Notes: a model not told the origin generated them from the sequence alone. A DNA stretch of 64,000 bases from Saprospiraceae bacterium (GCA_016719855.1 JADJYH010000005.1:1-64000), one strand, 5' to 3'. Shown: positions 28,748 to 39,042, numbered from the stretch's first letter. Numbers and translations are program-made.

Positions 28748-29353
28748 TTATTTTCGCACCAACGCCACCACCCGCAGCACCCCCACCGCCAGCACCAGCA
28801 GCGCCCAAGGCAAATACTCCATCTCTCCATGCAGCACCCGCTTGAAATAACTGCTGGCGAAAATCGCCCAAATCCACCAGCCGCCCACGGTGTGCAGGAG
28901 CTTCCAGTTTTTTTTGGAAAGGTATTTAGAAAAACGCTCAAACGAGGTGAGCAGCATCAGCACGACAAACAGGTAAGCCATGCCGCCCGCAAACAGGGAA
29001 GTGGTTTTCGCCAGCGTGAAAACCGGGTGGAAATACTGCTGCAACAGCACCAAAAACGCCAAGTGCAGCAGGTGTACGATGGCGAAGGAAATGCCCAAAT
29101 ATTTGCGGTTCATCCGCCACCAAAATGTGAGGACATTGCGGAGCAGCCCCTGCACTGCCGAGGCAGCGAAGGCCATGCTGAACAGCACCACGCTCACCTT
29201 CGCCGACAGGCGGATGCACTGCCGGGTGCTTTCCTCCGTGAAGCCCCCCAACAAGTAAAAGGCCGCAAAGCAGAGCACCGACAAGCCGACTGTGAGTTGG
29301 ACGATGCGCCAGTGCCAAAGGCCACCCGAATTTGCTGTTCCGTCGTTTTGCAT
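28748..29353 (-). CDS. Ferric-reductase-like (MsrQ-type) haem membrane protein
   Basis: Intact 201-residue frame starting MQNDGTANSGGLWHWRIVQL. Six hydrophobic segments: LTVGLSVLCFAAFYLLGG, VSVVLFSMAFAASAVQG, SFAIVHLLHLAFLVLLQQYF, MAYLFVVLMLLTSF, GWWIWAIFASSYF and ALLVLAVGVLRVVALV. His residues in paired helices (AIVHLLH and LLHTVGGWW) fit the haem ligands of the ferric-reductase domain superfamily. MsrQ feeds electrons to a periplasmic methionine sulfoxide reductase, but no msrP is adjacent, so the partner is unknown. The longer frame into the G/C-run region is rejected as a start. Confidence 0.7.
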   Translation of the reverse strand: MQNDGTANSGGLWHWRIVQLTVGLSVLCFAAFYLLGGFTEESTRQCIRLSAKVSVVLFSMAFAASAVQGLLRNVLTFWWRMNRKYLGISFAIVHLLHLAFLVLLQQYFHPVFTLAKTTSLFAGGMAYLFVVLMLLTSFERFSKYLSKKNWKLLHTVGGWWIWAIFASSYFKRVLHGEMEYLPWALLVLAVGVLRVVALVRK

Positions 29354-29360
29354 TTCAGGG

Positions 29361-29529
29361 GGTGTAGGGGGAGGGTTGGGGGCGCCCGCCGCCCCCCAAA
29401 CCCCCCCCCCCCCCCCCGGAAGGGGGGGACAGGGGCCCGGCCAGAGGGGAAAGAGGGAGGGGCAGGGAATTGGGGTTGGGCGGGGGGGGGGGGCGGGGGG
29501 GGGAGCCCCACGGGGGGGGAAAGAGGTTT
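29361..29529. other. Extreme G/C homopolymer tract, probably artefactual
   Basis: Contains a run of 17 C at 29401-29417, G runs of 12 and 9 at about 29482-29503, and several 6-9 base runs within 170 bases. Coding frames across it are Pro- or Gly-only strings. The texture differs from everything else in the window and looks like low-quality sequence at a contig join or a collapsed difficult region. Confidence 0.6.
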
Positions 29530-29559
29530 TCTTAACACCCCAATTTTCAATTCTCATTC

Positions 29560-32500
29560 TCAATTAAAACTGTATCCCATCCGCAACTTCCAAGGGTTCA
29601 ACCTCCCCAAATCCAGTGTGAAGGCGATGCGCTCGTACCACTTGTCCCGTCCGCTGGTGTCGTACAGGCCGGGCAGCTTTTCGCTGCCACGCAGCGTCTT
29701 CGAGTTGATGACCGGGATGTAAACGCCGAAAATCCCCTTGCCGAACTCCAGTGCAAAACCGCCTTGCCACCACACTTGGTCGTCGAAGGCAAGGTCGTCG
29801 GAGATGGGGCGGGCATCGTCGTAGTAGCCGAAGTCGAAGTAGGGTTTCAGTGGCAGTTTTAGTGGTAAATCCTGCGGCAGGTCGGCCTTGAGGTTGATGG
29901 CGAAGATGAAGTTGTTGCTCCTTCCCTCCGAGTACGGGCTGCCGAGCGGCACTTTCAGGCCGCCTTCCCGTTGGTGGATTTGTTGCGACCAACCACCAGT
30001 TGTCTCCGTGCGCCCAAAATAGTAATCATCGTAGCGGTAGTCGTTGGCGCCCTGCCCGGTGAGGCTGAAAGCGCCGGGGCCGACAAAGCCACGCTCCCGG
30101 TAGTCGTTTTTCAAGAAGCCGCCAAAAAAGAAGCGCAGGTAGATGTTACGCTTCACGTCGTAAGTGAACGCCGTGTTTGCCTCCAGCGACAGGCGGACGT
30201 AGCTGCGCTTGAGCTTCGAGTTGAACACATCGTCGAAGCTGCGCTGCTCCAGCGCCAGCCGCAGGCTGTACAGGTTGAGCGCCCGGCGGCTGCCCAGCTC
30301 CCAGTGAGTTCGTTGATCATGGCATCCACCCACGTTTCCATCGTAAAAGATAGCCCAAATGCTCCGTTGACACATTTAGTCGCCTGCTCCTGCAAAAAGA
30401 TGCTGCGCAATTGAATTTCCTGGTAAAATTTGCTGGTCGGAGCCTGTATCAAGTCCAACCGCACGAACGGCACGATTCGGCGGTATTGCAATGCGTGGCG
30501 GCAAATCCCGTCTCCGTGCGCAGCGAGTCGAGCGAGCGATAGTTGAATGCCTTCGAGCTTACCCCAAAGCTCAACTGCTTTATTTTCTCGGTTTTGGGGT
30601 AAATATTGTACTGCAAGTTGGCCATGCCAGCCAAGTCCTTCGAGTCGAAGCCGTACATGGTCGCCAACTGGTACTCGAACTTCCGGGCGGGCAGCAACCC
30701 GTTGTGGAAGGCAAGCCCGGCCATTGCGCCATCGTACTTGTTCCAGGCGAGCAGCGGGGCGAAGTTGAGCGTGGTGCGCTTTGAGCTTTCCAGCGGGCCG
30801 AGGAACCGCAGTCGGAACGGCTCCACCGTTTTCAGCGCACCGCCGGTCTTGATGGTGTTGTTTTTCCGGTAAGCTTCCAGCGTGGCGTGGCCACCGTCCA
30901 GCACGAGGCGGTCGCAATCGCAGTCAGGAAAACTGACCTCCTGCTCGCCCTCGAATCCCGTGAACCACTCGGTATGCACGGCCACCGTGTCCTGGTAGGC
31001 CGTGATGGGGAAGGGCGCTGCGATTTCGCCCTTGTTTTTCACCAACACCTTGTAATCACTGCCGTTTCCGCCGCTGATATTGCGGAGCGAATAGTCCAGT
31101 TGCTTATTGGTGCCGAGGTAATCATCAAAGAACCAGCCGAGCTGCCTCCCACTTTCCCGCTCAAAATCGCCCGCAAATCGGCGGGCTGTGGGTGCTTGAA
31201 ATGCCACTGGTCATAGTATTTCTTCATGATGCGGTCGAACTCCGCCGTGCCGAGGTACTGCTCCAAATGGCCGAAGGCCGTGCCCGGTTTTATGTAGGCG
31301 CTCAGGCCGTAGTTTATCACCGATAAATCGTCGGAGGGCGTGTCCGGGGCTTGGTCGAGGCGGCGGCGGCACTGGAAACCGTAGGCCAGTTCGTAGGCAT
31401 CGCCGTCCAGGCTTTTGGCGATGAACTTGGGCAGCCCGAAGTCGGCACGGGAGCCGTAGTACTGGGTCATGTAGCGGTACTCGTAGTAGCTGTTCATGCC
31501 CTCGTCCATCCAGGCATGGTCACGCTCGTTGCTGGCCAGCAGCCCGTAGAACCAGTTGTGGCCGACCTCGTGGGTGATCACATCATCGAGGCCACGGGCG
31601 TTGTTCGAGTTGCCGATGACCGTGATCATCGGGTATTCCATGCCGCCCCCGGCGCTCAGGGCGCTGTGCACGGCGGTGGCCTGCGGCCAGGGGTACTCGC
31701 CCACGTGCTGCGAATAAAACTCCACGGCCCGGCGCACGTACTCAGCGCCCCGCACCCACAGGGCAGCTTCTTTGTTGGTAAACATGCCCCAGGTTTCCAC
31801 TTTTTTGCCGGAAGCCAGCACCGCCTCGTCCTTCACGACGTGGAAGCGCTTGTCGGCGAACCAAGCGAAATCGTGTACTTTTTCAGCCGTGTAGTGCAGC
31901 GTCTTCATCGCCGTTGCCGAAGGCGGAAACTCCTCGCCTTTGGCGAAGCCATTTTTTATAAGCTCCTGTGTTTCAGCCACTTTTGTTTCCAAAAAACGGC
32001 GCTCGCTTTCTGTCTGGAGTGCACCCGTGGCGCCCACCACGTAGTTTTCGGGCAGGGTGATGGTCACGTCGAAACTGCCGAACTCGGAGTAGAACTCGCC
32101 CATGTCGAGGTACGGAATCGGGTGCCAGCCCGTGGCATCGTACACGGCGGGCTTGGGGAACCACTGCGTCATCTGGTAGCTGGTGCCGACGTGGCCGAGG
32201 CGGCTCCACGAGGCGGGTATCTTTAGGGTAAACGGGGTCTTGATGACGATTTTCCCGCCACTCTGCAACGGTTGTGCGAGGCGCAGCACGGCGATGTCGG
32301 GGTTGTTTTTGTCAAAGGCCCAATCCAGCTTTTGGCCGTAGGCCGTGAAATCGAGGTTGGAATAGTAGCCGAGGTCTTTATCTTTGGCGAAATAAAACTT
32401 CGTGTCGCCGTTGCGCAGTTTTTGCTTCGCAAAGGCGGAGTTTTGGTTCTTGAAGGCATTGCCCCAGAGGTGCATCCAAATGGAGTCGAGCTGGTGCGGC

Positions 32501-32661
32501 GAGTTGTTCTGGTACTCGATGATGATGTCGCCGGTGACGGTGTGCGCCACGTCGTCAAGCGTGACGTTGATGCGGTAGTTGACTTCCTGCTGGAAGTAGC
32601 TTTGTGCTTGAGCGGTGTTGAAAGCGGTTGCCAGCAAGGCAAAAAGGAGTAGTTTTTTCAT
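29560..32661 (-). CDS. M1 family metallopeptidase with C-terminal barrel-like region, frameshifted
   Basis: About 1,030 residues. Signal peptide MKKLLLFALLATAFNTAQAQ, N-terminal beta domain, then the exopeptidase motif as GGMEYPMITV (about 31645) and the zinc site HEVGHNWFYGLLASNERD with the third ligand in WMDEGMNSYYEY (about 31575-31500). After the helical part (FGHLEQYLGTAEFDRIM) comes a region of alternating strands rich in aromatic residues ending KWYERIAFTLDLGRL and LRMGYSFN, a Phe/Asn-type C-terminus that suggests an outer-membrane barrel. Peptidase function (aminopeptidase, zinc) is firm; the barrel is inference. Breaks near 31130, 30480 to 30510 and 30320. Confidence 0.85.
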
Positions 32662-32690
32662 CTAAAATATCGTGTTTTTCTCCGTGTTAC

Positions 32691-32745
32691 TCTGTGCCTT
32701 CGTGCCTCCGTGGTAAAATTAAACACGGAGGCACGAAGGCACAGA
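32691..32745. repeat. Perfect 22-bp inverted repeat between divergent genes
   Basis: tctgtgccttcgtgcctccg (plus tg) at 32691-32712 pairs exactly with 32724-32745 around an 11-base AT loop. It sits in the 126-bp region between the M1 peptidase and the small secreted protein, which are divergently transcribed, so it is not a terminator for either. Its phrase ctctgtgccttcgtg is a familiar dispersed repeat in large environmental bacterial genomes (from memory). Confidence 0.75.
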
Positions 32746-32787
32746 GGAGCACAAAGTGAGGGTTTCTCACGGCAAAAGTAACCATTA

Positions 32788-33325
32788 ATGAAAGCCATTC
32801 TTTCCCTCTTGTTCTTCTTTTTAACCAGCTTGGCTTCCCCGGGCAGGCCAGACGGCCTTCCCTGCCGCTTGGTCGGGCGACTGGGCCGGCACCCTCGAAA
32901 TCTTCAATGCCACCGGCAAATTGCAGGAACTGCCGATGGAGCTGCACATCCACCCATTGGACACGGTGCCAGCGGCCTATACTTTCCAGATTGTGTACGG
33001 GGAAGACAAGGTGACGGGCGCCCGCCCCTACGAACTCGTGACCGTGGACGCTGCCAAGGGCCTCTACCTGATGGATGAAAAAAACAGCATCAAGATGGAG
33101 GCGTACTACATCAACGGCAAGCTGATTCAGTGGTTTGAGGTGGAAGGAACACTGCTTTACTCCACCACGGAACTGGTTGGCGAGGAGTTGCTGTGGGAAA
33201 TCATTTCTGGTAGCTCAACGCCCGTCAGCACCACGGGCAACCAAACCGTGGATGGCGAGGAGATTCCACCCGTGAAGACGTACCCGGTGGGGGCGATGCA
33301 ACGGGCGAGGCTGCGGCGGGGGTGA
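32788..33325 (+). CDS. Small secreted protein of unknown function, frameshifted once
   Basis: About 178 residues. MKAILSLLFFFLTSLAS is a signal peptide; a slip at about 32850-32920 joins it to WSGDWAGTLEIFNATGK, LQELPMELHIHPLDTVPA, YTFQIVYGEDKVTGARPYE, KGLYLMDEKNSIKMEAYY and LLYSTTELVGEELLWEI. The pattern of short strands (W.G.L...G....L.M.L.I) resembles lipocalin-like small beta-barrel proteins that Bacteroidota export to the periplasm. No specific family was recognised. Confidence 0.6.
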
Positions 33326-33491
33326 CATGTCATTTTTTATTCACGGCAGTCCGAAACCCATCGAGATGAAGTTGCACTTTCAAACGCCAGGTTTTGTTCA
33401 TTTGCAATTTGCTTCTGGCAAAATGCCAATGGCTAAAAGCCAACGGCCAGCAGTATACAATCCATCCGGGGTCAAATCCCCAACATGCCCT

Positions 33492-33499
33492 TACCTTCG
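33492..33499 (+). promoter_or_regulatory. TAnnTTTG-like -7 element ahead of the helicase gene
   Basis: TACCTTCG matches the Bacteroidota -7 consensus TAnnTTTG in all but one position and stands 13-16 bases before the two candidate ATGs. No clear TTTG -33 element is at the expected spacing. It supports starting the gene at 33513 or 33516 and not at the far upstream ATG of the same frame. Confidence 0.4.
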
Positions 33500-33512
33500 T
33501 GGTAAATATTTG

Positions 33513-34658
33513 ATGATGACATTTTCCGAACTCGGATTATCCGTCCCTTTGTTAGCCTTGGTGAAAAAAAACGGCTACGAAACGCCCCGCCCCATCCAAG
33601 TTGCCGCCATTCCTGCAATTCTGGCAGGCAAAGATGTTTTGGGCATCGCCCAAACGGGTTCGGGCAAGACGGCCAGTTTTGCTTTGCCCATCTTGCAGCA
33701 GTTCCAGCAAAAACCGCCCGCCAAGAACCGATATATCACCGCTTTGGTATTGGTGCCAACCCGAGAATTAGCCGTGCAGGTCGGTGAGGTTTTCCAGCTT
33801 TTCAGCGAGGGCCTGCCCCGTCCCGTCAAATGCTTTTCGGTCTTCGGCGGCGTGTCCATCAACCCACAGATGATACAAATGCAAGGCGTCGAAATCCTCG
33901 TCGCCACGCCCGGCCGCCTGCTCGATTTAGTGTCCAGCAAGGCCATGCGCCTCTCCGAAATCGACATTTTGGTCTTGGACGAAGCCGATAAGATGCTGAA
34001 CATGGGCTTCCGGGACGAGATGAACTCGATTTTTCGTTTGCTGCCCGAAAAACGCCAAAACCTCTTGTTCTCGGCGACCCTCGGCAAGGAGGTCAACACC
34101 ATCACGGAAATGCTGCTGCACGACCCCATCAAGATTGAGATAGCGCAGGAAGTCGAGAACCTGGACTTGATACATCAGGCGGGCTATTTCGTGACCGAAG
34201 CACGAAAAGGGCCGCTGCTGCGCTACCTGATTAAATCGCAAAACATGCAGCAAGTCCTCGTCTTCACCTCCTCCATCCACAAGGCTGATTTGGTGGCGCA
34301 CAAACTGAAAAACAACGGCATCAAAGCGCTCGCCCTGCACAGCGAGAAAAGCCAAGGCGCACGGACGGAGGCCCTGCGCTACCTCAAATCGGGTGAAATA
34401 AACGTGCTCGTGGCCACCGATTTGATGTCCCGTGGCATCGACATACCCGCCCTGCCCGTCGTTATCAACTACGAACTGCCCCGTTCACCCAAGGATTTCA
34501 TCCACCGAATAGGTCGCACAGGCCGGGCGGGCGTGGAAGGCAAGGCCATCTCCCTGGTTGACAAAGCCGAAGAGCCGCATTTTTATGTGATTCAGAAGAA
34601 AATGGGCAGGCGGGTGGAGATGGTGGAGACGGATGAGTTTGATTTGCAGGGGTATTAG
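33513..34658 (+). CDS. rhlE: DEAD-box RNA helicase, RhlE type
   Basis: Intact, 381 residues from MMTFSELGLSVPLLALVK. All motifs are readable: Q motif (GYETPRPIQ), I AQTGSGKT, Ia PTRELAVQV, II VLDEADKMLNMGF, III LFSATLG, then the second RecA domain with LVFTSSIHKADLV, ALHSEKSQGAR, VLVATDLMSRGIDIP and VI HRIGRTGRAG. It unwinds short RNA duplexes, acting in ribosome assembly and RNA decay. There is no long C-terminal basic extension, so this is a short RhlE-like member. The frame is open 62 codons upstream, but those residues lack the family pattern. Confidence 0.9.
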   Translation: MMTFSELGLSVPLLALVKKNGYETPRPIQVAAIPAILAGKDVLGIAQTGSGKTASFALPILQQFQQKPPAKNRYITALVLVPTRELAVQVGEVFQLFSEGLPRPVKCFSVFGGVSINPQMIQMQGVEILVATPGRLLDLVSSKAMRLSEIDILVLDEADKMLNMGFRDEMNSIFRLLPEKRQNLLFSATLGKEVNTITEMLLHDPIKIEIAQEVENLDLIHQAGYFVTEARKGPLLRYLIKSQNMQQVLVFTSSIHKADLVAHKLKNNGIKALALHSEKSQGARTEALRYLKSGEINVLVATDLMSRGIDIPALPVVINYELPRSPKDFIHRIGRTGRAGVEGKAISLVDKAEEPHFYVIQKKMGRRVEMVETDEFDLQGY

Positions 34659-34745
34659 GTCTTGCCCTATTTTATTGCTGGGCGTTCATTGCTTCACCAC
34701 CTCAAAATCTATCTCCAAAAAATCATGCCGCTGCTATGCTTCACT

Positions 34746-34853
34746 GCAATAGGTTTTCCGCCTCTCGGCGGGCGGTTCGCAAGGGTTTGGGGCGGACGCC
34801 CAGGCCCGACGAGCGAAGGCGGCGAGGAAGGGCGGTTTGCACAAACCTATTGC
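34746..34853. repeat. Inverted-repeat-bounded 108-bp structured element
   Basis: gcaataggttt at 34746-34756 is the exact complement of 34843-34853, and the GC-rich interior has further complementary blocks (ccgcc/ggcgg). It follows the helicase gene and precedes the DUF4256 stop, so it fills the region between convergent genes. It could be a terminator or a small non-coding repeat. Confidence 0.5.
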
Positions 34854-34914
34854 CGCTGAGTATAACTACTATGGGTGTTTCTGTTTGAAAATGACCGTGC
34901 TGTCTGTGCAATAT

Positions 34915-35484
34915 TTAGACCCTTAGCGAGCCACGGAACCCCCGAGCGGCATAGTAAGATTCTGCACCATTGTGATACACGAAGACATGGTCATAGCGAC
35001 GATCGCAAAAGATGGCACCACCGAGTTTTCTAATCTCAGCAGGTGTTTTCACCCAACTCGATGTCTTCAAATCGAAGTTCCCTAGTTGCTGCAACTCCCG
35101 ATATTGTTCTTCCGTTAAAAGCTCAATGCCCATGTCAGCAGCCATCTCAGTAGCGCTATTTTCTGGTTTATGTTCTTTCCTTGCCTCCAGTGCTTCATGG
35201 TCGTAACAAACACTTCTGCGGCCTTTCGGGCTTTCCGCCGAACAATCATAAAAAATGTATTCGCCCGTCTTATTATCATGGCCTACAACATCCGGCTCAC
35301 CGCCAGTACTTTCCATTGCATTGAGCGACCACAGTTTCTCCGGGTTGGCTTCCAGCCTTGCTTGCACTTTAGCCCATTCAATACCTTTGTGGCGGTTCAT
35401 GTTTTTCTCAAAACGGGATTTTAATGCGCTGAGTAGTGCTGAACGTTGTTCTGGTGACAACTCCTTTTTATTTTCCATGGTCAT
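34915..35484 (-). CDS. DUF4256 family protein
   Basis: Intact, about 187-189 residues; MENKKELSPEQRSALLSAL at the second Met fits the family start better than the first. Family blocks: RFEKNMNRHKGIEWAKVQ, LWSLNAMESTGGEPDVVG, YIFYDCSAESPKGRRSVCY, AADMGIELLTEEQYRELQ, SWVKTPAEIRKLGGAIFCDR and YDHVFVYHNGAESYYAARGF. Cytoplasmic and of unknown function. It starts within a few bases of the end of the Fic gene on the same strand, so the two are likely one transcript. Confidence 0.85.
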   Translation of the reverse strand: MTMENKKELSPEQRSALLSALKSRFEKNMNRHKGIEWAKVQARLEANPEKLWSLNAMESTGGEPDVVGHDNKTGEYIFYDCSAESPKGRRSVCYDHEALEARKEHKPENSATEMAADMGIELLTEEQYRELQQLGNFDLKTSSWVKTPAEIRKLGGAIFCDRRYDHVFVYHNGAESYYAARGFRGSLRV

Positions 35485-36268
35485 AATGCGTTTGTTAAAG
35501 CGTTAGGAAGCATGAGCAAAAATGGAACACTCTTCTCATATTTCACTTCATAATAGTTTACACCTATCTGCAAATTTTTGTAGTAAGCCTGCCTGTTGTC
35601 CCAATAATTTTTTTCAGAAGTGATGCACCAAGCATTGTCGCCAAGCACCTTTGCCAAAAACCATTTCTCAATCAGTCGGGTTGCCCTACCATTGCCGTCA
35701 ACAAATGGATGAATGTTTACGAACACCAAATGGATGTAAGCAGCGTAATAAAATACCTCTGCTGTTGTCAATTTCGCTTTAAGCAAAAAGGAAATGTCAG
35801 CAAAAAGTTTTCCAATTCCTGTTTTATAAATTCGGGTTCAATCGCTAAATAGATTAGTCGTCCTTCGCTTCTTACACCCACTTTTACTTTTCTGATTTTG
35901 CCTCGTTCTTTTTTTATAAGAATTGATTGGGTCAAAATTTCGTGAGCTTTCAGAATGTTGGCAAGCGTCAAATCATTTTCTCTGGCAAATTGGTAAGCAG
36001 CAATCAGTTGTTCAATCTCCTTGATTTCTTTTGTCTTGAGGTGCAGGTTGAATTCGCTTGACTTCAAATAGGTGTCAAAACTTACGGTGTTGCCTTCAAT
36101 GTTCGATGAATGCACAGCGGAGTTGGCAAGATAAAATTTGAAGTCGTCCAAACTTTGCGGTTGATTTTTCAGTATCGCAAATGCGGTTTCAACATCAACT
36201 TTCAGTTGTGTTTTGTAGTCGCTAAAGTAATCTTGGTTTAAAATTTTAGTCCCAAAGTCATGCTTCAA
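35481..36268 (-). CDS. Fic family protein (AMPylator type), frameshifted once
   Basis: About 262 residues. The N-terminal half holds the inhibitory helix motif SSNIEGN (S/T-x-x-x-E-G/N class), which blocks the active site in self-inhibited class II Fic proteins. After a one-base slip at about 35790 the catalytic motif appears as NIHPFVDGNGRATR, matching HPFx(D/E)GNGRxxR in full, so the enzyme should be active. Fic enzymes transfer AMP or other nucleotides onto target proteins and often act in toxin-antitoxin or stress roles. Base composition is AT-rich compared with most of the window, fitting acquisition by transfer. The DUF4256 gene follows and overlaps its stop by a few bases. Confidence 0.85.
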
Positions 36269-36442
36269 AGATAGGAAAATTGTGTTGAAAAATCGTTGGT
36301 TTTGTCGGTTCGTTTTATTTGAAGTGTTCGGGTTGTCGTCTTTACTGGAAAGGAATATGGAAGGTTTGACAGAACTGGACGAAACCCCCGTCTATTGCAA
36401 ATAGGCTGTTAGTGGCAGTCACTTTTTCGTTGTGCAATTTAT

Positions 36443-37595
36443 TCATTTTCGGTTACGTTTTTTGCCTAACACCAAAACTATCAACGTCTTTCTCTTTTGA
36501 AAGTAAAAATTGGAGAAAGGATTTATTTTGAAACCTACATGTTTGAAAGATACCACTAAACGAAGATAATGAGGCGTTAGGCTTTCAAAAAAGGAACCAG
36601 AAATTGTTCTTTGCTTACAAATATGTCTAATTCCACGTTCTGCTGTATTATTATGCCAATTTATACCGTCATGCTCTATAAAAGTGAAAAGACTGTTTCT
36701 GTAACGAATAAACCGCTTTTGATAAAGGGTACAAAATTCTGATTTATATATTTTGTTGTCAATGTAATTTTATAGAATTTATCAACGGATTTACATATAT
36801 TTTGATAAATGACGTTTCTTCAAACCATGTTTATTGACAGTTTGAATGATGGGTAATAATAAATTTCTAATTTCGGAAACAAAATTTTCGTATTCTTTAT
36901 CAAAAAGGATTGCTCCACAAATTATTATTCAAATCTCGAATAAAATGAACCCAACATTTTTGCTGTGGACAGTCGATAGTATCATAACCCGCAAAAAAAT
37001 CACTAATTAAAATACCTTTATACTCCTTTAGAAATTCATGAGCAATTTGGGCTTCTCTACTTTCTGAAAGTCTAAGTATGACATGATTGCCGTCGGTGAA
37101 AATCCAAACATATTGCGTTTTACCTCTAATACTTATAGGTGTTTCGGCAGCATGAATGCTAGGACTTGATAAAAGTCTTTGAATTGTTCTATTTTCCGTA
37201 TCTTCATTAAGTGTACTAAAATCCTTGATAAAAACACTACTATATGCCCAACCCATTTTATCATCAAATAATTCTATTACACTATCCATAATCTTAGTGT
37301 ATGACAATTGTTGAGTAATTCTTTCGTAAACGAACCATGCTTTGTAGTTATATCCATATATTTGATTGTGAGGAATTTCTCTTATTTCTTTGCCAGCATG
37401 ACTGCGTATACAAATAGGACAATATCCACGTTCTCCTGTGTATAAAATTACAGATTTTCTAACCCCATTTTTAGTAAAGACTAAATCAACAATTAGCCTT
37501 TTTGAAATCAATTTTGATGATTTTAATTTTTGATTGGGGTGCTTATAACAAAATTCATCATGAGGAATAATAATTTTTTTTGTTGGTTTGGGCAT
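36443..37595 (-). mobile_element. IS66-like transposase gene, frameshifted
   Basis: About 380 residues from MPKPTKKIIIPHDEFCYK. A zinc-finger-like segment GERGYCPICIRS precedes the DDE catalytic domain: YVWIFTDGNHVILRLSES (first Asp), GILISDFFAGYDTIDCPQQ (second Asp), KCWVHFIRDLNNNLW, and in later frames HDGINWHNNTAERGIRHI (Glu) and SGSFFESLTPHYLRLV, ending GKKRNRK. These are IS66-type landmarks. Frame breaks lie near 36890, 36785 and 36680. Very AT-rich. No matching terminal inverted repeats or target duplication were identified, so the element limits are unknown; only the gene is given. Confidence 0.7.
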
Positions 37596-37628
37596 TTTTT
37601 TCTTTGTCCATTATACCCAGTTTTCTGC

Positions 37629-39042
37629 CTAATCGTAATTGAACTGATTATGAACACCTTGACCAATTTCAGAAGCTATTTTCTTAGGATTTTGAACAAA
37701 ATCTACATCGTTTGAAATGCTTGCTTTTGTTTGGATTCGGCTTAATTCATCGGTCAAAATTTTCAAAGCCAAACAATCTTCTTGGTTGTAGATCTGTAAA
37801 TTTCCTTTTCGTTGCGTTTGTCCTTCTTCCCATTCATTACGCCAAATGATTGTCTGTAAACCTGATGCTTTTTCGTTTGCCCATTTTACCCCTAATGAAT
37901 TTTCCTAAATCTTTCAAGCCATTTGAGTAGGTTGGAAAGTAAATTTTGCCATAAATGAATGAATTGATATTGATAAATCGCTTTTTGATGCCTTCAATAT
38001 CAGTCTGATACCTTTTGGCTAATTTTTCAAATGCCGAAGGCTCAAAAGTACCGGGGTACCTTTCCAATAAAGTTACTACGCCTTGCCAAATAGTCTTTTC
38101 ATCTTGTTGCGTATCAGCCCAAAAAGAATGAGTATTTTGAATATCATTATCGGAAATCAAAATGCCGAAAAGATAGAAAAAGCCATCATCTGGCAATCCT
38201 TCAATGTCCAAAAATATTTCGATAGATTTTCTATCAAGTGCAGGAAGTCGTTGAATATAAGTTTTTGCGGTACGAATAGCAAGTGCTTGTAATTCGGGCT
38301 TGTACAAAATGGGGGGATTCTTAACCTTTTTGTTTCGCCTGCGAGGTTTGTAGATAAAAGATAATTGTTTGACAGTAAAAATGCCCTTCTTCTCTAACTT
38401 GTTGATTTGTTTTGGCGTAATTCGGTCAAGAAGGCTCAAATTATCCTCTTTTTGGGCTTGGGATTTACAACTATTTTCAAACAAACATTGGCTACAATGT
38501 CTGTTTAGAAGCAATTTCGGCGGTGCTTTGTCAAAACTTTGAATTTCACTAATAATTACTTTTAAAGGTTTTTTCAGTTTGGCTAATTCCACACGATGTT
38601 TGCCGCCCTCTTTATCAATAATCAAACCTTTGTCAGGAAACTTATTTTGAATTTTTTCAAGTAAAAAGCCCAAATAAGCTAATTCTAAGTGATTCTCTTT
38701 GGATATTTGATTTGAACCAAGAAAAATAACAGGCTCGTAAAAGAACTTTCCTAATGAAGATTTTCCTTCATTTTTGAGGATTACCTTACTTTGAAGGTTA
38801 AACTCTGCGAGGTGTAAGCTACAATTTTTAATAATTTCAAAGCCCTTTTTAAGAACTCCCTCTTTGTAATCTTGAATTTCTGCGAAGTTGTTGCAATAAT
38901 TTTCAAAAGCCTTTGTTTCGAATTTCAGCAACAATTTGTAATATTCTGTCTGCTCAAATGATTCTTCCGATTTGAGCATTAAAAATGCTTTTGTAGGGCA
39001 TTGGGAATAGGCAGCAATATGCCTTGGATTGATAGGTAACAT
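37629..39042 (-). CDS. TM0106 family RecB-like nuclease, frameshifted near the end
   Basis: About 470 residues. N-terminal Cas4/RecB-like part with INPRHIAAYSQCPTKAFLML, and the iron-sulfur-type cysteines (RHCSQCLFENSCKSQAQ with the early Cys); middle helix-hairpin-helix segment (LLDRITPKQINKLEKKGIF); C-terminal RNase H-like domain starting EIFLDIEGLPDDGFFYLFG and ending after a slip at about 37890 as QIYNQEDCLALKILTDEL. The D-x-E (DIEG) and the terminal Y-N-x-x-D-C are the exonuclease-like catalytic residues of the family. Function in vivo is unknown. AT-rich. It lies directly upstream, same strand, of the IS66-like transposase (34 bases apart). Confidence 0.8.

Noticed and set aside
29194..29567. 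Pro/Gly-rich proteins encoded on both strands
   Set aside because: They arise from the G/C homopolymer block and are not credible products.
31351..32226. Plus-strand frame of 291 codons
   Set aside because: Shadow of the M1 peptidase gene, which shows HEVGH and GGMEYP on the other strand.
34659..34914. Possible small gene of 65 codons downstream of the helicase
   Set aside because: The frame runs through the inverted-repeat element and has no family or coding signal.
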